DNA of 64,000 nt from Galdieria sulphuraria (GCF_000341285.1 NW_005178428.1:1-64000), one strand, 5' to 3'. Numbered from the stretch's first letter, positions 21,040 through 31,744 are shown. The notes: generated by a model not told the origin, from the sequence alone. A program made the numbers and translations.

Positions 21040-21563
21040 ATGGAACACCTGAAGAGTGCCTTGGTTTATTCGAGGACTTTGTATCAACAAGGAGATATAC
21101 AAAAGGCTATCTTAGTACTTGAAAGTGCTTTGTCAAAGTGGAAACTTGACAAACAACTCAATAAAAGAAACTCCATATGGTGTCAGTCCATTGCAGTTTT
21201 GAGTACGTGTGCTTTGTGTTTATTGGAGTAACGAACTTGAGTTCTTTGTTTCCTATAGACGCACTAAAACAACACTTAGTGCAACAGAATGAAGGTGTTC
21301 ATATGGTAAACTTTTCTCCAGGTTCAACTCAACGGAAACCGATCTTGAATCACCAGCGTTCCGTGGACCCAGTTGATACAAGAAGTATGAAGTCTTACAA
21401 AAGTACTTTGGAAAAGTTGAAAAAACTACGAGAAGAAACAAGGCAGTTGTTTTCAGACTTGGAACAGAGTAAGAGACTTTATTTTGATAAGCTTTGGTTG
21501 AAACTTGTTAGTGGAAGAAGTCTCTTTATCCCATTGGAATGTGTCAGTGAATATGTTGAGTAG
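21040..21563 (+). CDS. Small helical protein, TPR-like N-terminus, 155 aa
   Basis: Exons 21040..21202 and 21259..21563, with a 56-nt intron in phase 1 (GTACGT..CTATAG). The N-terminal helix pair LVYSRTLYQQGDIQKAILVLESAL resembles one TPR unit. A coiled-coil follows (LEKLKKLREETRQLFSDLEQ) and then a C-terminal KLWLKLVSGRSLFIPLE. The family is not recognised. The ATG is 18 nt downstream of the aminopeptidase stop on the same strand, so it either has a promoter inside that gene or shares its transcript. Confidence 0.6.
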
Positions 21564-21881
21564 TAAGCAATCGTATACTTTGAGAAAACTAGATGTATTA
21601 GATAGAAGATATCGATATGCTATGATTGCGTTGACAGGGTAACCGATGGTTAGAGAGTTTATAACTTTCAATAGTTTGTTGCATTGTGTGGAAGGAACAC
21701 GAAACATTCTCCTTGTCATCTTTTTTGGAACTGTTATATTGTTCAACAAAAGTATTTTATGGTTGGAAGATTTTTTCAGTTGTCATAAGGTATTGTATAT
21801 TATTGACTATTAGTAAATAAAGAACGCTTCTTCACCAGTCGTTCTCTCCAAAGTGACAAGTCATAAGATTGTACACTTTTA

Positions 21882-21907
21882 CTCTCTCTCTCTCTCTCTC
21901 TCTCTCT
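21882..21907. repeat. (CT)13 microsatellite
   Basis: Thirteen perfect CT units in a spacer. Confidence 0.97.
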
Positions 21908-22223
21908 TTGGCCTAGAGATAAACCTTTTTAGATATTCTACAAAGAAAGGTTCAGGAAACGTGACCCAAAGTTTCCATAGATAATCGTTATTTCTTGGAA
22001 AGAGTGCTTTTAGTAGCTTTATGGGAATTCGGAAATTTTATGTTGAATAGGCATATATTATAAGAATACCAAGTGAATCTTGTTCGTTCTTGAAGAGTCT
22101 TCTGGGACGCTTCTTATGAAGAAGAGTTACAAGTCACGGTAAACAGGTATCAAGGCAACTAGAAACAGTTGAACAAACTGGAAATGGACAAGGATAAGAG
22201 AGTTTTGAAGATCCTTTGCAAGA

Positions 22224-22545
22224 ATGGAAGGAAGAACCAGAGCAAACTTGAAAACTCAGGTAGAAAGACGATTATCACAACAGAGTTTTCAACCTCCCAC
22301 GATAGGAAATAGGTGCAATGCAGTTGTTATGTTTTTGGTCGCAGGATGGATAAATCCTTATCAACTATAGCTTCCATAGCTTTCTTATTCAAGAGAGGAC
22401 TACCTGAACTTCTTCCTAACGTTGAGTTGGATGGTCGAGGCGAGATAAGACCTACACACACTTCTACTTTGCTCTTGGATTGGCAGCTTTGACAATTGCT
22501 CGAGTGTTTTTGTTAAGCGTACCGTTGTCATCTTGTCTTTCATAG
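22224..22545 (+). other. Possible spliced small membrane-protein gene, unresolved
   Basis: An ATG-started 48-codon stretch (22224-22370) ends in a hydrophobic segment, NAVVMFLVAGWINPYQL. A second stretch (22426-22545, following an AG) encodes YFALGLAALTIARVFLLSV, which reads like a transmembrane helix. I could not find a donor/acceptor pair that joins them in frame, and the opposite strand is also open. This may be a real two-helix membrane protein with more exons, or chance. Confidence 0.25.
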
Positions 22546-22704
22546 TCAACTCGATTCTTTTCTTAGGATTTGGCTTTCTTTTTGTCAAATGCAAAAAACT
22601 CCTACAATCTATAATACAGTTGACATAGTTTGAATGCATTTCACTTTATGAATATGCTTTCATCTACACTTTCAATGATATTCATACCCCAATTTCTATT
22701 CCAT

Positions 22705-23831
22705 TTAGCTTTTATCCACTTCCATTACAAACGATGTACCGAGCAACTTGCGAAATTCTTGTTCCCTTCCTTCACTACTACTTCTTGAAGAGGGATGACT
22801 CCTACTTCCATTGACAACAACACTCGTCAGTTTTTCCGAATGGTCATTTTGTGATACACGAGGAGAAGCGTGGCCTATATCCAAGTTGTCATGACCTAAT
22901 AACCATTTGTCTATCCATTTTATCCATCCAAGGTCCTTCCATGAAGACTCTCCTCCTTTAGAAAAGAACCGCATAGGAAGTCGTTCGATATCTTCAAGAG
23001 CTACAGTTGTCGGAATATACCCACGTATATGAAGCATCCATGAAAACAGAGGTGATTCTTCTATTTTGAGCAACAGTCGATAACTTGGAATAATCGATAT
23101 TTGATGAACAAACAATGTACCAGCTAAGACTCCACTCAAGTGTCCAAGAAATGGCGACGATGGAATCATTGCTTGGCAAACTATTAAAATCATCCAAGGA
23201 AAACTCCAAGAAGGAACTGGCAAGTCTCGAAGTGTTGCCAAAGAAAATTCAAACCTTGAAAAAGCGAGCACCAATAAAGCAAAAAGAACGTTGGATATTC
23301 CAAGTACACAATCTTCTGGTAGCGACCAATGAAACTTGCTAAAAAATAAACCCAAAGTAATATAAAGTAAACCTGTCAAACCAACAAACCACAACACAAT
23401 AGAAAGGAACCTTAATGAACCCAACAGTTTTTCAAGTGGACCTGCAATGAAGCACCAAGCGAAAGCACTTGAGGCAAATTCTGCAGCAGAATGATAGAAC
23501 CATGGAGCTACAAAAACTCTATAAGCTTCAAGCCTATTTGAGTCACATAACGAAAAACTCTCTCAACGAGAACCATACCTTGACCTTTATAAAATATTCT
23601 ACCAAACGACAAACAAATGTTATCATTGTTCAAATGAACCCAACTTGATATAATATTTAAAACAAGTTCCATCATAAGAAAGTTGCGGGTTATGAACGAG
23701 AGCGGGCAGTGATTCTTCCAACTGTGCAAAAATGGTAAGTGTTGTCGTGATTGACTGTTTTCGTGATTAGTCACAACTACAGGAGTTATTTCTCCACTTT
23801 CGTCGGCTCCGTTAAGAACCTGAAAAGACAT
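22705..23831 (-). CDS. Rhomboid-family membrane protein (RHBDD1-like), 354 aa
   Basis: Exons complement(23579..23831, 22705..23516), with a 62-nt intron in phase 1. Several hydrophobic helices are present. CVLGISNVLFALLVLAFSR carries a GxS motif, and FLGHLSGVLAGTLF carries the helix-6 His followed by SG and a later G. Both members of the rhomboid Ser/His dyad therefore appear present, so it may be an active intramembrane protease. The spacing resembles RHBDL4/RHBDD1. The C-terminal cytosolic tail is Ser-rich and ends in a short helix. The N-terminal exon (start at the ATG at 23831) is the least certain part; another intron may exist there. Confidence 0.6.
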
Positions 23832-24939
23832 TTCTACCTTAAGAAATGTCTCCAAACTACTCGTAGTTATCTGAGGTTCCCAAATCTTAGCCTAATATTT
23901 TCTTCTATTTGAATCACAAGACTCAATGCCGTTTTCCTCCTCTTGAAAGATTTCTGTATTGGCAAAAAGATATGAATAGTCAATAATAACCTTGGTCATA
24001 ATAGTCCAGGATTTGAGTCATTCATATCATTCTATCTAATTCATTATGGAAGAAATGGTAAGCTTTGTCTGAAAGCTAATCGACAACCCGTTGACTAGAA
24101 AAAGAAACAGAAAACACAAGTTGAATTTGAGTTTGGCTCTTCTCACTTTGTTTTGCTTTTATTACTTGTTGACTTTAATATTTAGTCGTTGAAGAAAAAC
24201 ATTACTTTAGAAACACACACTAATTCCTTTCCCATGTCATATGGGTTTTCTTTGTAGAAATAGTGGAAACCTTTTACATTTCCTGAAGAGTAGAATTCAT
24301 TATGGAGTTGGAAGAATCAGAGAATAAGAAAATGAATGCTGTTGCCTTTGTTCATAATTAGCTTTGTAGACTTACAGAATTGTACTTCATTTTAAAGTGG
24401 TTGTTGGAAAGCGTCACATTCTGTTTAAGAGTTGTGGATTAGTTCACCTAAGAAATCCATCTTTAATAGTTCCAAATGATCTATTGGTAGAATCTTGCTC
24501 TCTCTCTTCCACTTGGGTTAATAAATCACCCTTGTCATGTTGTAGTGAATGACATATTTATTGACAATTGGTTCACTTTTAGAACAAGTTGTCTATCCAT
24601 TTTCATTTCTATCTATCCCATTTTGTCTTGTGCGAAGCATTTCAAAAAGAAAGTATCGCATAAATTATTTATATATATATAAATGACTCGAAATGATTTC
24701 TCATTTGTTTTTCATTGACAACTGGAAAATCAACTCTATTGTCATGTTGAGTTGTAGTGCAATTATTTTTTCAAGGGAAAGAGATCATTTTGCAAGTTTC
24801 TTAAATATGAGTGAATCGTAAAAGGCATGACATATGGATACCAAAACCACTTTCCAACTAATGAGTCACTAATCCTCACCATAATAGGAATTGCAATCAT
24901 TTGCATTTTGGACGCAACTGTCGTGTTGTTGACGATCGG
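23832..24939. other. Divergent intergenic region, nothing seen
   Basis: 1.1 kb between the rhomboid (-) and PPR-like (+) starts. AT-rich, with an 18-bp AT palindrome at about 24668-24685. No coding sequence or RNA gene is supported. Confidence 0.35.
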
Positions 24940-27138
24940 ATGCTCTTGACCACTGTTCAACATATTGCTCGGCGTTTCTATTCCAAATGTTATTGGTTGG
25001 AGAGCTGTTCATATGTACACTACTATAGTTATCGGGGACAACCTCCAATGCGACATATTGCACACGTTTCTGATTCGACTGTTGTCTTCAAAGATAGGTC
25101 AGCCAACGTGAGTCATTTGCAACATATGATAGTTTCAGGAGAGTTGGACCAAGTGAGTTTGTATTTACATCAAGCAGTAAAGAATAGACGTCAGCTCACT
25201 ATGGAAGAGCTGGAGCTTATACTTTATAGTTGTGCAAAAGTTGGTGACTGTTCTTTGGCAGAATCCATATTTAGGCTTGTTGAACAAAAGTTTGGTGAAC
25301 CTTCTCCACAGTGTTGTCGTTTATTACTGGAATGTTATTCTTGGTCAGGAAACTTGGAACTCATTTGGCAACGTTTGGAGAAACTAGTCAAAGATAATCG
25401 TCACCTTGATGCAGAAACATTTCAACTGATGCATCACTCTATTCTAATATTTCAACGAGGAGACAAGGGAAAATTAGATCAACTACATCAACTAGGTACT
25501 TGTAGTTATCCCGAACAATATGAACGTTTTATGTCCTTTCCAAGTCACTCTATTTCAACTCTCCTCATTCAACATAGCTTTCATGAAGATACCAAACAAT
25601 TGAGACGAGTATTCCATCGATATGTGGGTCGCCATGCTTTGGACTTGTGGACTTTGAGAATCGCAACTATTGCATTTCTTCGTTGTGGTTATTCTTTGGC
25701 TTTGGAAATAACTCAATTCATTCATGATCGCTTCCAAAGTGACTTTGAGTCAAAGGATATCTCCTCATCTACTAAGCTGTTAACGATTCATGATCATCAT
25801 TTCTTATGGAACGATATTGTGAGTCGCATTTGTATCAGAGCTTCATTACCACCACGTTTGAAGCCATTGGCAATGTTATCGATGCAAATTGTAGAACGTT
25901 TGATGGAGTCCTCTTTGGTTCTGGAGGAAACTACCCAACTACGGTACCTAAGTTTAAAAAGGTTTCACTCTTCTTTTTTGCTTGATTGGCAGGATGATTG
26001 GCAACGATATTTACTGCAACAGTCCATTCCAGGTACAGCTTCTAAACAAAGTTATCATGGAATGTTGAGAGCTTTAATGATTCCAAGTAAACCGAGTGCT
26101 TACTTATTAGGAGAAAGTGAATATTTATGGAAAGAAATGGAGAATTGTGGATGGTTACCTGATTTGGACTCTTATTTTCTTCTAATATCGCATTTTGCAT
26201 TGAATAGAGAACTCAATCATGCTTTGCAATGTTACAAATATATGTGTGATACCGGTTTCTATCCCACTACTTATATTCTTTACCAACTGTTGGAAGCTTG
26301 TACGAAATCAAAAAGAATAAGCAATCGTCTTACTTTTTTCCGAGACCATGAAAACATTTTTATACGCAAAGATATTGCTCCGTGGTATTTGAGATCGATT
26401 TTACAGCAACAGCAACAAAATCTTCATACTCATTCAGAATCCAGTGATACTCTTTGGTCTCGTCATCGTTATGGTATCTCTGCGTTGTTGGAACAAAATG
26501 CAGATATTGCACTCAAACTAGCTACCGAATGGTCTCGTTGGCAATTGCCGGTGAAAACAGTTGCATTTGTGAAATTGGCACAAATATTAGCAGATGCAGG
26601 ACGACAGGAATGTATAGATGTATTATCTCAGATGGAAAGCCATGGAATGGAATTGAGAGAATATTTTCTAGCAAGTTTGTTGAAAAGATTTTTGTATAAT
26701 GGTTCTTTTAACAGAAGAGTTGGCTTCCGAGAACTTTATCGTTTTGTTGAAAAGAAATATCCTCAAGCACATCATCCATGGATGGTGGACTCGTTGTTGC
26801 TTTATTATTCGGATGACTCTCAATTTCATCAAATCTTGCCTCTCATTGTTCATTCCGTAAAAGATAATCACACATGGCCAACCACAAGTGGAATGAGTGC
26901 CTTGTTAAAAGCCATTGTACATTATGCAAAGAATGGCTCTAAAGCGAACGAACATCTTCATTGGTTTATGAAAGCAGCTGAAAAAACAAAAAGTACTCCG
27001 AGACAATTGACACAAGTTGTTTTCGCTTTAAAAGAAAATGGTCAACATGAACTTGCCGACAATTTGGAATCCATCGGTAAAAAGTATCCATATAGACGTC
27101 AGTTTGCGGTTGGAGAAGAATTGTTTACGGATATCTAA
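24940..27138 (+). CDS. PPR-like organellar protein, 732 aa
   Basis: Intronless. The frame is open from 24901, but the first ATG is at 24940 and gives a mitochondrial-type leader (HIARRFYSKCYW). Degenerate 35-residue helical repeats run through the protein, for example ALQCYKYMCDTGFYPTTYIL and AKVGDCSLAESIFRLVEQKF. These fit pentatricopeptide-repeat proteins that bind organelle RNA. Repeats are weak, so the exact target cannot be inferred. Its TAA overlaps the stop of the convergent WD40 gene. Confidence 0.65.
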   Translation: MLLTTVQHIARRFYSKCYWLESCSYVHYYSYRGQPPMRHIAHVSDSTVVFKDRSANVSHLQHMIVSGELDQVSLYLHQAVKNRRQLTMEELELILYSCAKVGDCSLAESIFRLVEQKFGEPSPQCCRLLLECYSWSGNLELIWQRLEKLVKDNRHLDAETFQLMHHSILIFQRGDKGKLDQLHQLGTCSYPEQYERFMSFPSHSISTLLIQHSFHEDTKQLRRVFHRYVGRHALDLWTLRIATIAFLRCGYSLALEITQFIHDRFQSDFESKDISSSTKLLTIHDHHFLWNDIVSRICIRASLPPRLKPLAMLSMQIVERLMESSLVLEETTQLRYLSLKRFHSSFLLDWQDDWQRYLLQQSIPGTASKQSYHGMLRALMIPSKPSAYLLGESEYLWKEMENCGWLPDLDSYFLLISHFALNRELNHALQCYKYMCDTGFYPTTYILYQLLEACTKSKRISNRLTFFRDHENIFIRKDIAPWYLRSILQQQQQNLHTHSESSDTLWSRHRYGISALLEQNADIALKLATEWSRWQLPVKTVAFVKLAQILADAGRQECIDVLSQMESHGMELREYFLASLLKRFLYNGSFNRRVGFRELYRFVEKKYPQAHHPWMVDSLLLYYSDDSQFHQILPLIVHSVKDNHTWPTTSGMSALLKAIVHYAKNGSKANEHLHWFMKAAEKTKSTPRQLTQVVFALKENGQHELADNLESIGKKYPYRRQFAVGEELFTDI

Positions 27139-28817
27139 AGTTGTTGAACCAACCATGACGACATCGCACCTAACAAGAACCATCCATCTCCAAAAGCGGC
27201 ACCCAATATCATAGAATAGGGATGAGTATCTTTCATATCATTTGGCAAAAAATGATGAAATACTCGATGAAATGCCATGGATGGAGGAAAAGGGACACAA
27301 GCACCCGTACTAAGAGGTCGTTGAATATATTGCGCAATGTCCGGAATGTTATTTTTGGAAGAATGAATAAAAGTAGACAAGCTGTATCGAACAGAGTCCT
27401 CATTGGATAGTTGGGCGACTTTTCCCTGTTCAGGTTGAGAAGAATACATTTCAACCTTGGCTAATCTCCATGGATGACAAGAACTTTTCTTACTTTTACG
27501 AGATGTCCAAAGACTGTCATGACAATATATCCATTCTCCATTTTCCCCACCACTTGAAATACTCAAGTTGGTGTTGCGTTGACTCTCGGCGTGACTGGAT
27601 ATCGAGACACACCAACAAGCTCCTTGATGCAAAGCTAATACTCTTGATGACTTGTTTGACTCTTCAACAGGAAGCAAACGGACAGAGCCATCATCTAAAG
27701 CTGCAACTAACTCCTTACTTGAGCGCCACTCTAGTTGATATATCCAACTCTGCCCTAGACGATATTCCAATAAAGGACGATACGGAAAATGAAGATTCCA
27801 TATACGAATACAACCATCCATTGAACCACTTGCTATCAACTCACTGGTTGGCATACTCAACTTACTAGGATATTGTATATTAATCGTATCTTGCTGCATC
27901 CTCGGGGAAGCTAAACTTCTAATAGGTACCTGATGAGCGGGGAAACTTTGATAATAAATGCCATTCTTCTGGTTGCGTATAAAAACTTCTTTTAAATTTC
28001 CTTTTATGTTCCACAAATGTAGAGTACCCCTTGTATCACCTCCAATAATCCAACGACCGTCTGACGAACATTCAGTCGTAATGAGAATGGCATCACAAGG
28101 GCTTGCAAAACAGAACAACACATCGCTTCGAACAAAAATAGGTTCATTTGGCTGTCTTTGCTTCCAAAGAGGGTCGTATTTGATACGCATAACTTTCAAA
28201 GTACCATCACCAAAGCAACCCAACAACATGCCTAGTAGATGTTGGTGATCCGAGTCCGCGCCATCCAGACAAAAAGGAAGCCAGCGAAGCTGACGACAAA
28301 AGTCACCTTCGTGTCCTATACACAAAATACAAGTTGGCTTCTCGTCTCTACTTGCGTCATACTCCCAAAGTTGAATCAAACCAAGGTTTGAGTATTTTTC
28401 ATAAATAGAATGTACCAAGCTGTCCTTTCTGTATGCACTTAAAGCCAAATACCATTTAGACTCAACTTTCAAGGTATCCCAAGCCCATACTTCTCCACCA
28501 GCGTAGCACAAGTAAAGTTTTGACGAGTCACTTTCTGCGGATGGCGTATTGGAAACTTCGCCAAGTTCAAAACTTTCCCAGAGAGAAAGGCTCACTTCGA
28601 TTTCTTGAGGTAGCAAGAGAATGACGTGAGAATTCTCTTGTAACCCTTGTGTGTAGAGTTGTACGTGCTCAAGCACAGTGGGAACCCATTCCACGGGTTC
28701 AATACTACTTGTAAGCTTCTTTCTCTTAGGAGTTTCTCTTGGGTGCGACTTTGTCTCTTGCGAAGAAAATGTTACTTTGGCGCCACTGGATCTTGTGTTT
28801 ACCATTTCACAACACAT
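27135..28817 (-). CDS. WD40-repeat protein, possibly TFIIIC subunit-like, 560 aa
   Basis: Intronless. The basic, Ser/Thr-rich N-terminus is followed by WD-type blades: LLGMLLGCFGDGTLKVMRI, WIIGGDTRGTLHLWNIKG, LIASGSMDGCIRIWNLHF and LVAALDDGSVRLLPVEE. The order and the LLGCFGDGTLKV blade recall GTF3C2/Sfc6 of the RNA polymerase III factor TFIIIC. That assignment is inference; the WD40 fold is clear. The ATG at 28817 or the second Met four codons later could start it. A TTTGGCGCC motif lies just inside the coding start (28776-28784). Confidence 0.75.
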   Translation of the reverse strand: MCCEMVNTRSSGAKVTFSSQETKSHPRETPKRKKLTSSIEPVEWVPTVLEHVQLYTQGLQENSHVILLLPQEIEVSLSLWESFELGEVSNTPSAESDSSKLYLCYAGGEVWAWDTLKVESKWYLALSAYRKDSLVHSIYEKYSNLGLIQLWEYDASRDEKPTCILCIGHEGDFCRQLRWLPFCLDGADSDHQHLLGMLLGCFGDGTLKVMRIKYDPLWKQRQPNEPIFVRSDVLFCFASPCDAILITTECSSDGRWIIGGDTRGTLHLWNIKGNLKEVFIRNQKNGIYYQSFPAHQVPIRSLASPRMQQDTINIQYPSKLSMPTSELIASGSMDGCIRIWNLHFPYRPLLEYRLGQSWIYQLEWRSSKELVAALDDGSVRLLPVEESNKSSRVLALHQGACWCVSISSHAESQRNTNLSISSGGENGEWIYCHDSLWTSRKSKKSSCHPWRLAKVEMYSSQPEQGKVAQLSNEDSVRYSLSTFIHSSKNNIPDIAQYIQRPLSTGACVPFPPSMAFHRVFHHFLPNDMKDTHPYSMILGAAFGDGWFLLGAMSSWLVQQL

Positions 28818-28965
28818 GAACGAGAATAAGTGTGTTGGGACTTTTTCAACATTTCATTATTACTAAGAAGTTGCAGAAAAACAAGTTCAACAGAAAAAAG
28901 TTTGAAAGATACACGCAAAAAGACACAATGAAAGTGCTTACACTGCCAAGAATCGTAAGACAACT

Positions 28966-29313
28966 TTAATCGAATAAACCAAAGCCCAAGTCTTCGTCGC
29001 TTTCTTCTGCTGCTTCCTCTTTTTCTGCAGCCTTGGCGCTTTCTTTACTTTCTCCTCCTGTTGCTGCTGGAGCTGCTCCTACTGCAGCTGCTAGTGCCGC
29101 TGTTGCACCGGATGGTACTGTTGTCATTTTCTGCAAACCTTGTTCCATCAACTCGTCCAAATCCTTCCCGTTCAAGGCTTCAACTACTTGCGTAACACGG
29201 TCTTCTTCTACTTCGACACCTACTGAAGTCAATATCTTTTTGATATCATCTGCAGTAGGCTTCCCACGTTTGCTTCCCAACTGTGCTAGGAAATAGGCTG
29301 CTAAATACTTCAT
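28966..29313 (-). CDS. RPP2: 60S acidic ribosomal protein P2, 115 aa
   Basis: Single exon from the ATG at 29313 ([15 protein letters not shown]). The N-terminal dimerisation domain ([31 protein letters not shown]) is followed by an Ala-rich hinge. The tail is acidic and ends in [13 protein letters not shown], the conserved P-stalk C-terminus that binds elongation factors. An upstream in-frame GTG-type extension is rejected because the family starts at MKYLAAY. Length is normal. Confidence 0.98.
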   Translation of the reverse strand: MKYLAAYFLAQLGSKRGKPTADDIKKILTSVGVEVEEDRVTQVVEALNGKDLDELMEQGLQKMTTVPSGATAALAAAVGAAPAATGGESKESAKAAEKEEAAEESDEDLGFGLFD

Positions 29314-29795
29314 CGTTTCCACTTGGCAAATCCACCAACCACTGCTAGCGACGTCGTCCAACAAACAATTATGATAATTCTAATAGAGGAGAGAAGCCCT
29401 TCTCATTCCATCATGAAATGGATAAGTATGGATTGTCATCTGTTCAACAACAATCACTTGAAAAATGATTGTCTCCTGATACTACTCTTTCTTTTCCTCC
29501 ATTTGTAAAACATCATCATCACTTGTTATAATATCTGAACTGCGAACATGGACTTGTTTGGTTGAGAAAATTCCTCAACATTCCCTTTTTTTTCCGCTGG
29601 GCATGGAATTGTGCCATTTCTAGAAGCTTGCCAGCAAGTGCTGCATTGTGCAGCCATACTTTGTTGTCTTTCAAAAACTGTGTATCAACTTGTTTATGTC
29701 TTCAAGCTCGTTAACTTCGTTGCAACTACGAGAAACAACGAGTGACGGCGTTATCACTGACAGTACAAAACCAGACAACCACTATTCCAAAAGGT
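29314..29795. promoter_or_regulatory. Divergent intergenic region
   Basis: 482 bp between RPP2 (-) and the phosphoribosyltransferase (+). It should hold both promoters. AT-rich; no gene is seen. Confidence 0.4.
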
Positions 29796-30716
29796 ATGCA
29801 TCCAGTGTTACACTATAAATGTTTTTCATCTTTCAATAATAGATTGTATATTTCCAACTTACGAAACAAAATAAATCCATTTGGAAGAACCAGAGACAAG
29901 CTTGTTCGTTTATTATCCTGCTTCGGAGCCACTTGCGAGCCAACTATGGAGTCTACTAGTCCAAGGAAAGCAGAAGAAAGGATTGCTTCCAATGTTTTCT
30001 CAAAGAATAATCTGACTGATAGGCAAAAGGTTTTTTATGATCGAATTGAAGCAGGAAACATTTTGGCGCATTGGTTGCAACAAGACTGGATGGTTGCAGC
30101 GTTGCCAACCATCGATGGTGTGCAGTTGGATGCAATCGTATATGGTATTCCATCTGGTGGGATTCCTGTGGCTGCAACAATTGCAACACAACTCAAGTTA
30201 CCACTGCAAGTTGCTGTCGTGAGCAAAATATTATTACCGTGGAATACGGAAGTTGGTTGTGGTGCTGTCAGTTTTCGACAAACGGTCAAGTGGAATGAAC
30301 CCTTTCTTCATTCTATTGGTTTATCCAAAGAACGATTACAGAAGCAAATGGAAGAAGCTTTAACCAAAGTGAATCGAAGAACGAAAGCATTGGGGGGTGT
30401 ACCTACGATACCTACTCGAGAGGAAAACACTGCTGTCATATTGGTCGATGATGGTTTAGCTTCTGGATGGACTATGACTTTGGCTATAGAAGAATTTCGA
30501 AAGATGGGAGCAAAGAATATAGTGGTAGTTGTACCAACGGGTTCCTATGATGTTGTGTTGAAAATAGCCAAAATAGCCGATGTGGTCTTTTGTGCAAATA
30601 TTCGACGGGAGCCTAGTTTTGCTGTGGCTGCAGCTTATGAAAACTGGTATGACGAAAGAGAAGAAGAAATGGTACAACTTATTCGTTCATTGAACAACAA
30701 ATCATGCTACAAGTAA
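29796..30716 (+). CDS. Phosphoribosyltransferase-family protein, 306 aa
   Basis: Intronless. The N-terminal 65 residues look like an organelle leader (SFNNRLYISNLRNKINPFGR). The type I PRTase core follows: AIVYGIPSGGIPVAATIA (substrate loop), VVSKILLPWNTEVGCGAV, and the PRPP-binding motif AVILVDDGLASGWTM with two adjacent Asp. Bacterial proteins of this layout are annotated as predicted phosphoribosyltransferases of unknown base. The ATG at 29796 is the first in frame; a GTG 54 nt upstream is not needed. Convergent with the next gene, 11 bp apart. Confidence 0.85.
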   Translation: MHPVLHYKCFSSFNNRLYISNLRNKINPFGRTRDKLVRLLSCFGATCEPTMESTSPRKAEERIASNVFSKNNLTDRQKVFYDRIEAGNILAHWLQQDWMVAALPTIDGVQLDAIVYGIPSGGIPVAATIATQLKLPLQVAVVSKILLPWNTEVGCGAVSFRQTVKWNEPFLHSIGLSKERLQKQMEEALTKVNRRTKALGGVPTIPTREENTAVILVDDGLASGWTMTLAIEEFRKMGAKNIVVVVPTGSYDVVLKIAKIADVVFCANIRREPSFAVAAAYENWYDEREEEMVQLIRSLNNKSCYK

Positions 30717-30727
30717 AATGGTACTAG

Positions 30728-31744
30728 TTATGGTGAGGTAGGAGTATGTTTGGTTTCCAGAGAAAGCTTGTCGGATGACGATATTGTTATCATGTTTGTT
30801 CCTCTAGTCAAAATAGCTCTTGTCGAGTTTTCCTTGTATTTTGCATACGCATAAAGAAAACCACCCAAAATATTCAATGCAAGTCCCATTCGTTCTTCCC
30901 TTGTTGAAGGTAGACTACCGATACCAATCCAACTGCCAATAAAGATGATTAGAATGTCCTTGATATGACCTGACATGGAATGTGTCAACGGAGAATTATG
31001 AATGGAGTTCATATAAGTTGCATGGGATATGAAGCATCCCAATACGGATGAGAAACCAAAAGCTGTCCAAAAAGCGACACTACTTGTCTCATTTTGTAAA
31101 AATATTTTTAAACGAGAAACTTCTCCTTGGAACAATGCTACGGTGATCATCAAAGGTAAGCTCCAACAAGATAATGATACTGTGAGTGCAACGGTACCAA
31201 AAATTCCATTCTCTGAAGCAAAAGGGATCCATATCAAATACAACGCGTTGCTCAGGTTACCGATAATAACGAGCAACAGTCCATAAAAGTTGAATGGTTT
31301 GGAGCGAAACAACACAGACCAAAGTGCTCCAAGAGTGATACAAACCACAGAAAAGAAAACCAAAAGTGTTGGTTTCTTACTAAGAAAAGAGCATTCTAGA
31401 ATCAAAACAAACAAGCATAAAGTCCTTCTAACTCCAATGAATATCACAACATCGTCAATAGTTGCCAAAGCGGTCATATTCGCCAAGTTCATAACAAAAA
31501 AGAACAACATCAATAACAACAATCTATTTGTCATAAATAAATATTTCTTTCTATTGGGAATAAAACCCAAAACAACGGCCAATAAATACAGCAAACTGAA
31601 TAGACTTAGTTGGCCAACGATGAGCAAACAAGGTAAACGCAAACCACCCCGAAAGACCAAACTGTTGGTTACATTCAACAAGAAAGCGACAGATATGTAG
31701 TAAAGAATAGAAAAAATAGATAAGAATGCGTGACTAACGACCAT
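30728..31744 (-). CDS. Drug/metabolite-superfamily transporter, nucleotide-sugar/triose-P type, 338 aa
   Basis: Intronless, with about ten hydrophobic helices. MALATIDDVVIFIGVRRT and the late GHIKDILIIFIGSWI match the conserved helices of nucleotide-sugar and triose-phosphate translocators (TPT/NST), as does GLALNILGGFLYAYAKYKE near the end. It would exchange a nucleotide sugar, probably in the Golgi, or a phosphorylated sugar; the sequence does not settle which. The start is the ATG at 31744; a longer frame begins with TTG. Confidence 0.8.
   Translation of the reverse strand: MVVSHAFLSIFSILYYISVAFLLNVTNSLVFRGGLRLPCLLIVGQLSLFSLLYLLAVVLGFIPNRKKYLFMTNRLLLLMLFFFVMNLANMTALATIDDVVIFIGVRRTLCLFVLILECSFLSKKPTLLVFFSVVCITLGALWSVLFRSKPFNFYGLLLVIIGNLSNALYLIWIPFASENGIFGTVALTVSLSCWSLPLMITVALFQGEVSRLKIFLQNETSSVAFWTAFGFSSVLGCFISHATYMNSIHNSPLTHSMSGHIKDILIIFIGSWIGIGSLPSTREERMGLALNILGGFLYAYAKYKENSTRAILTRGTNMITISSSDKLSLETKHTPTSP

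Larger units (their letters stand above)
21564..22704. other. Long intergenic region, CT repeat and a possible small gene
   Basis: 1.1 kb. It holds a CT microsatellite at 21882-21907 and, at 22224-22545, plus-strand open stretches that look partly like coding exons (separate entry). Nothing else can be supported. Confidence 0.35.
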
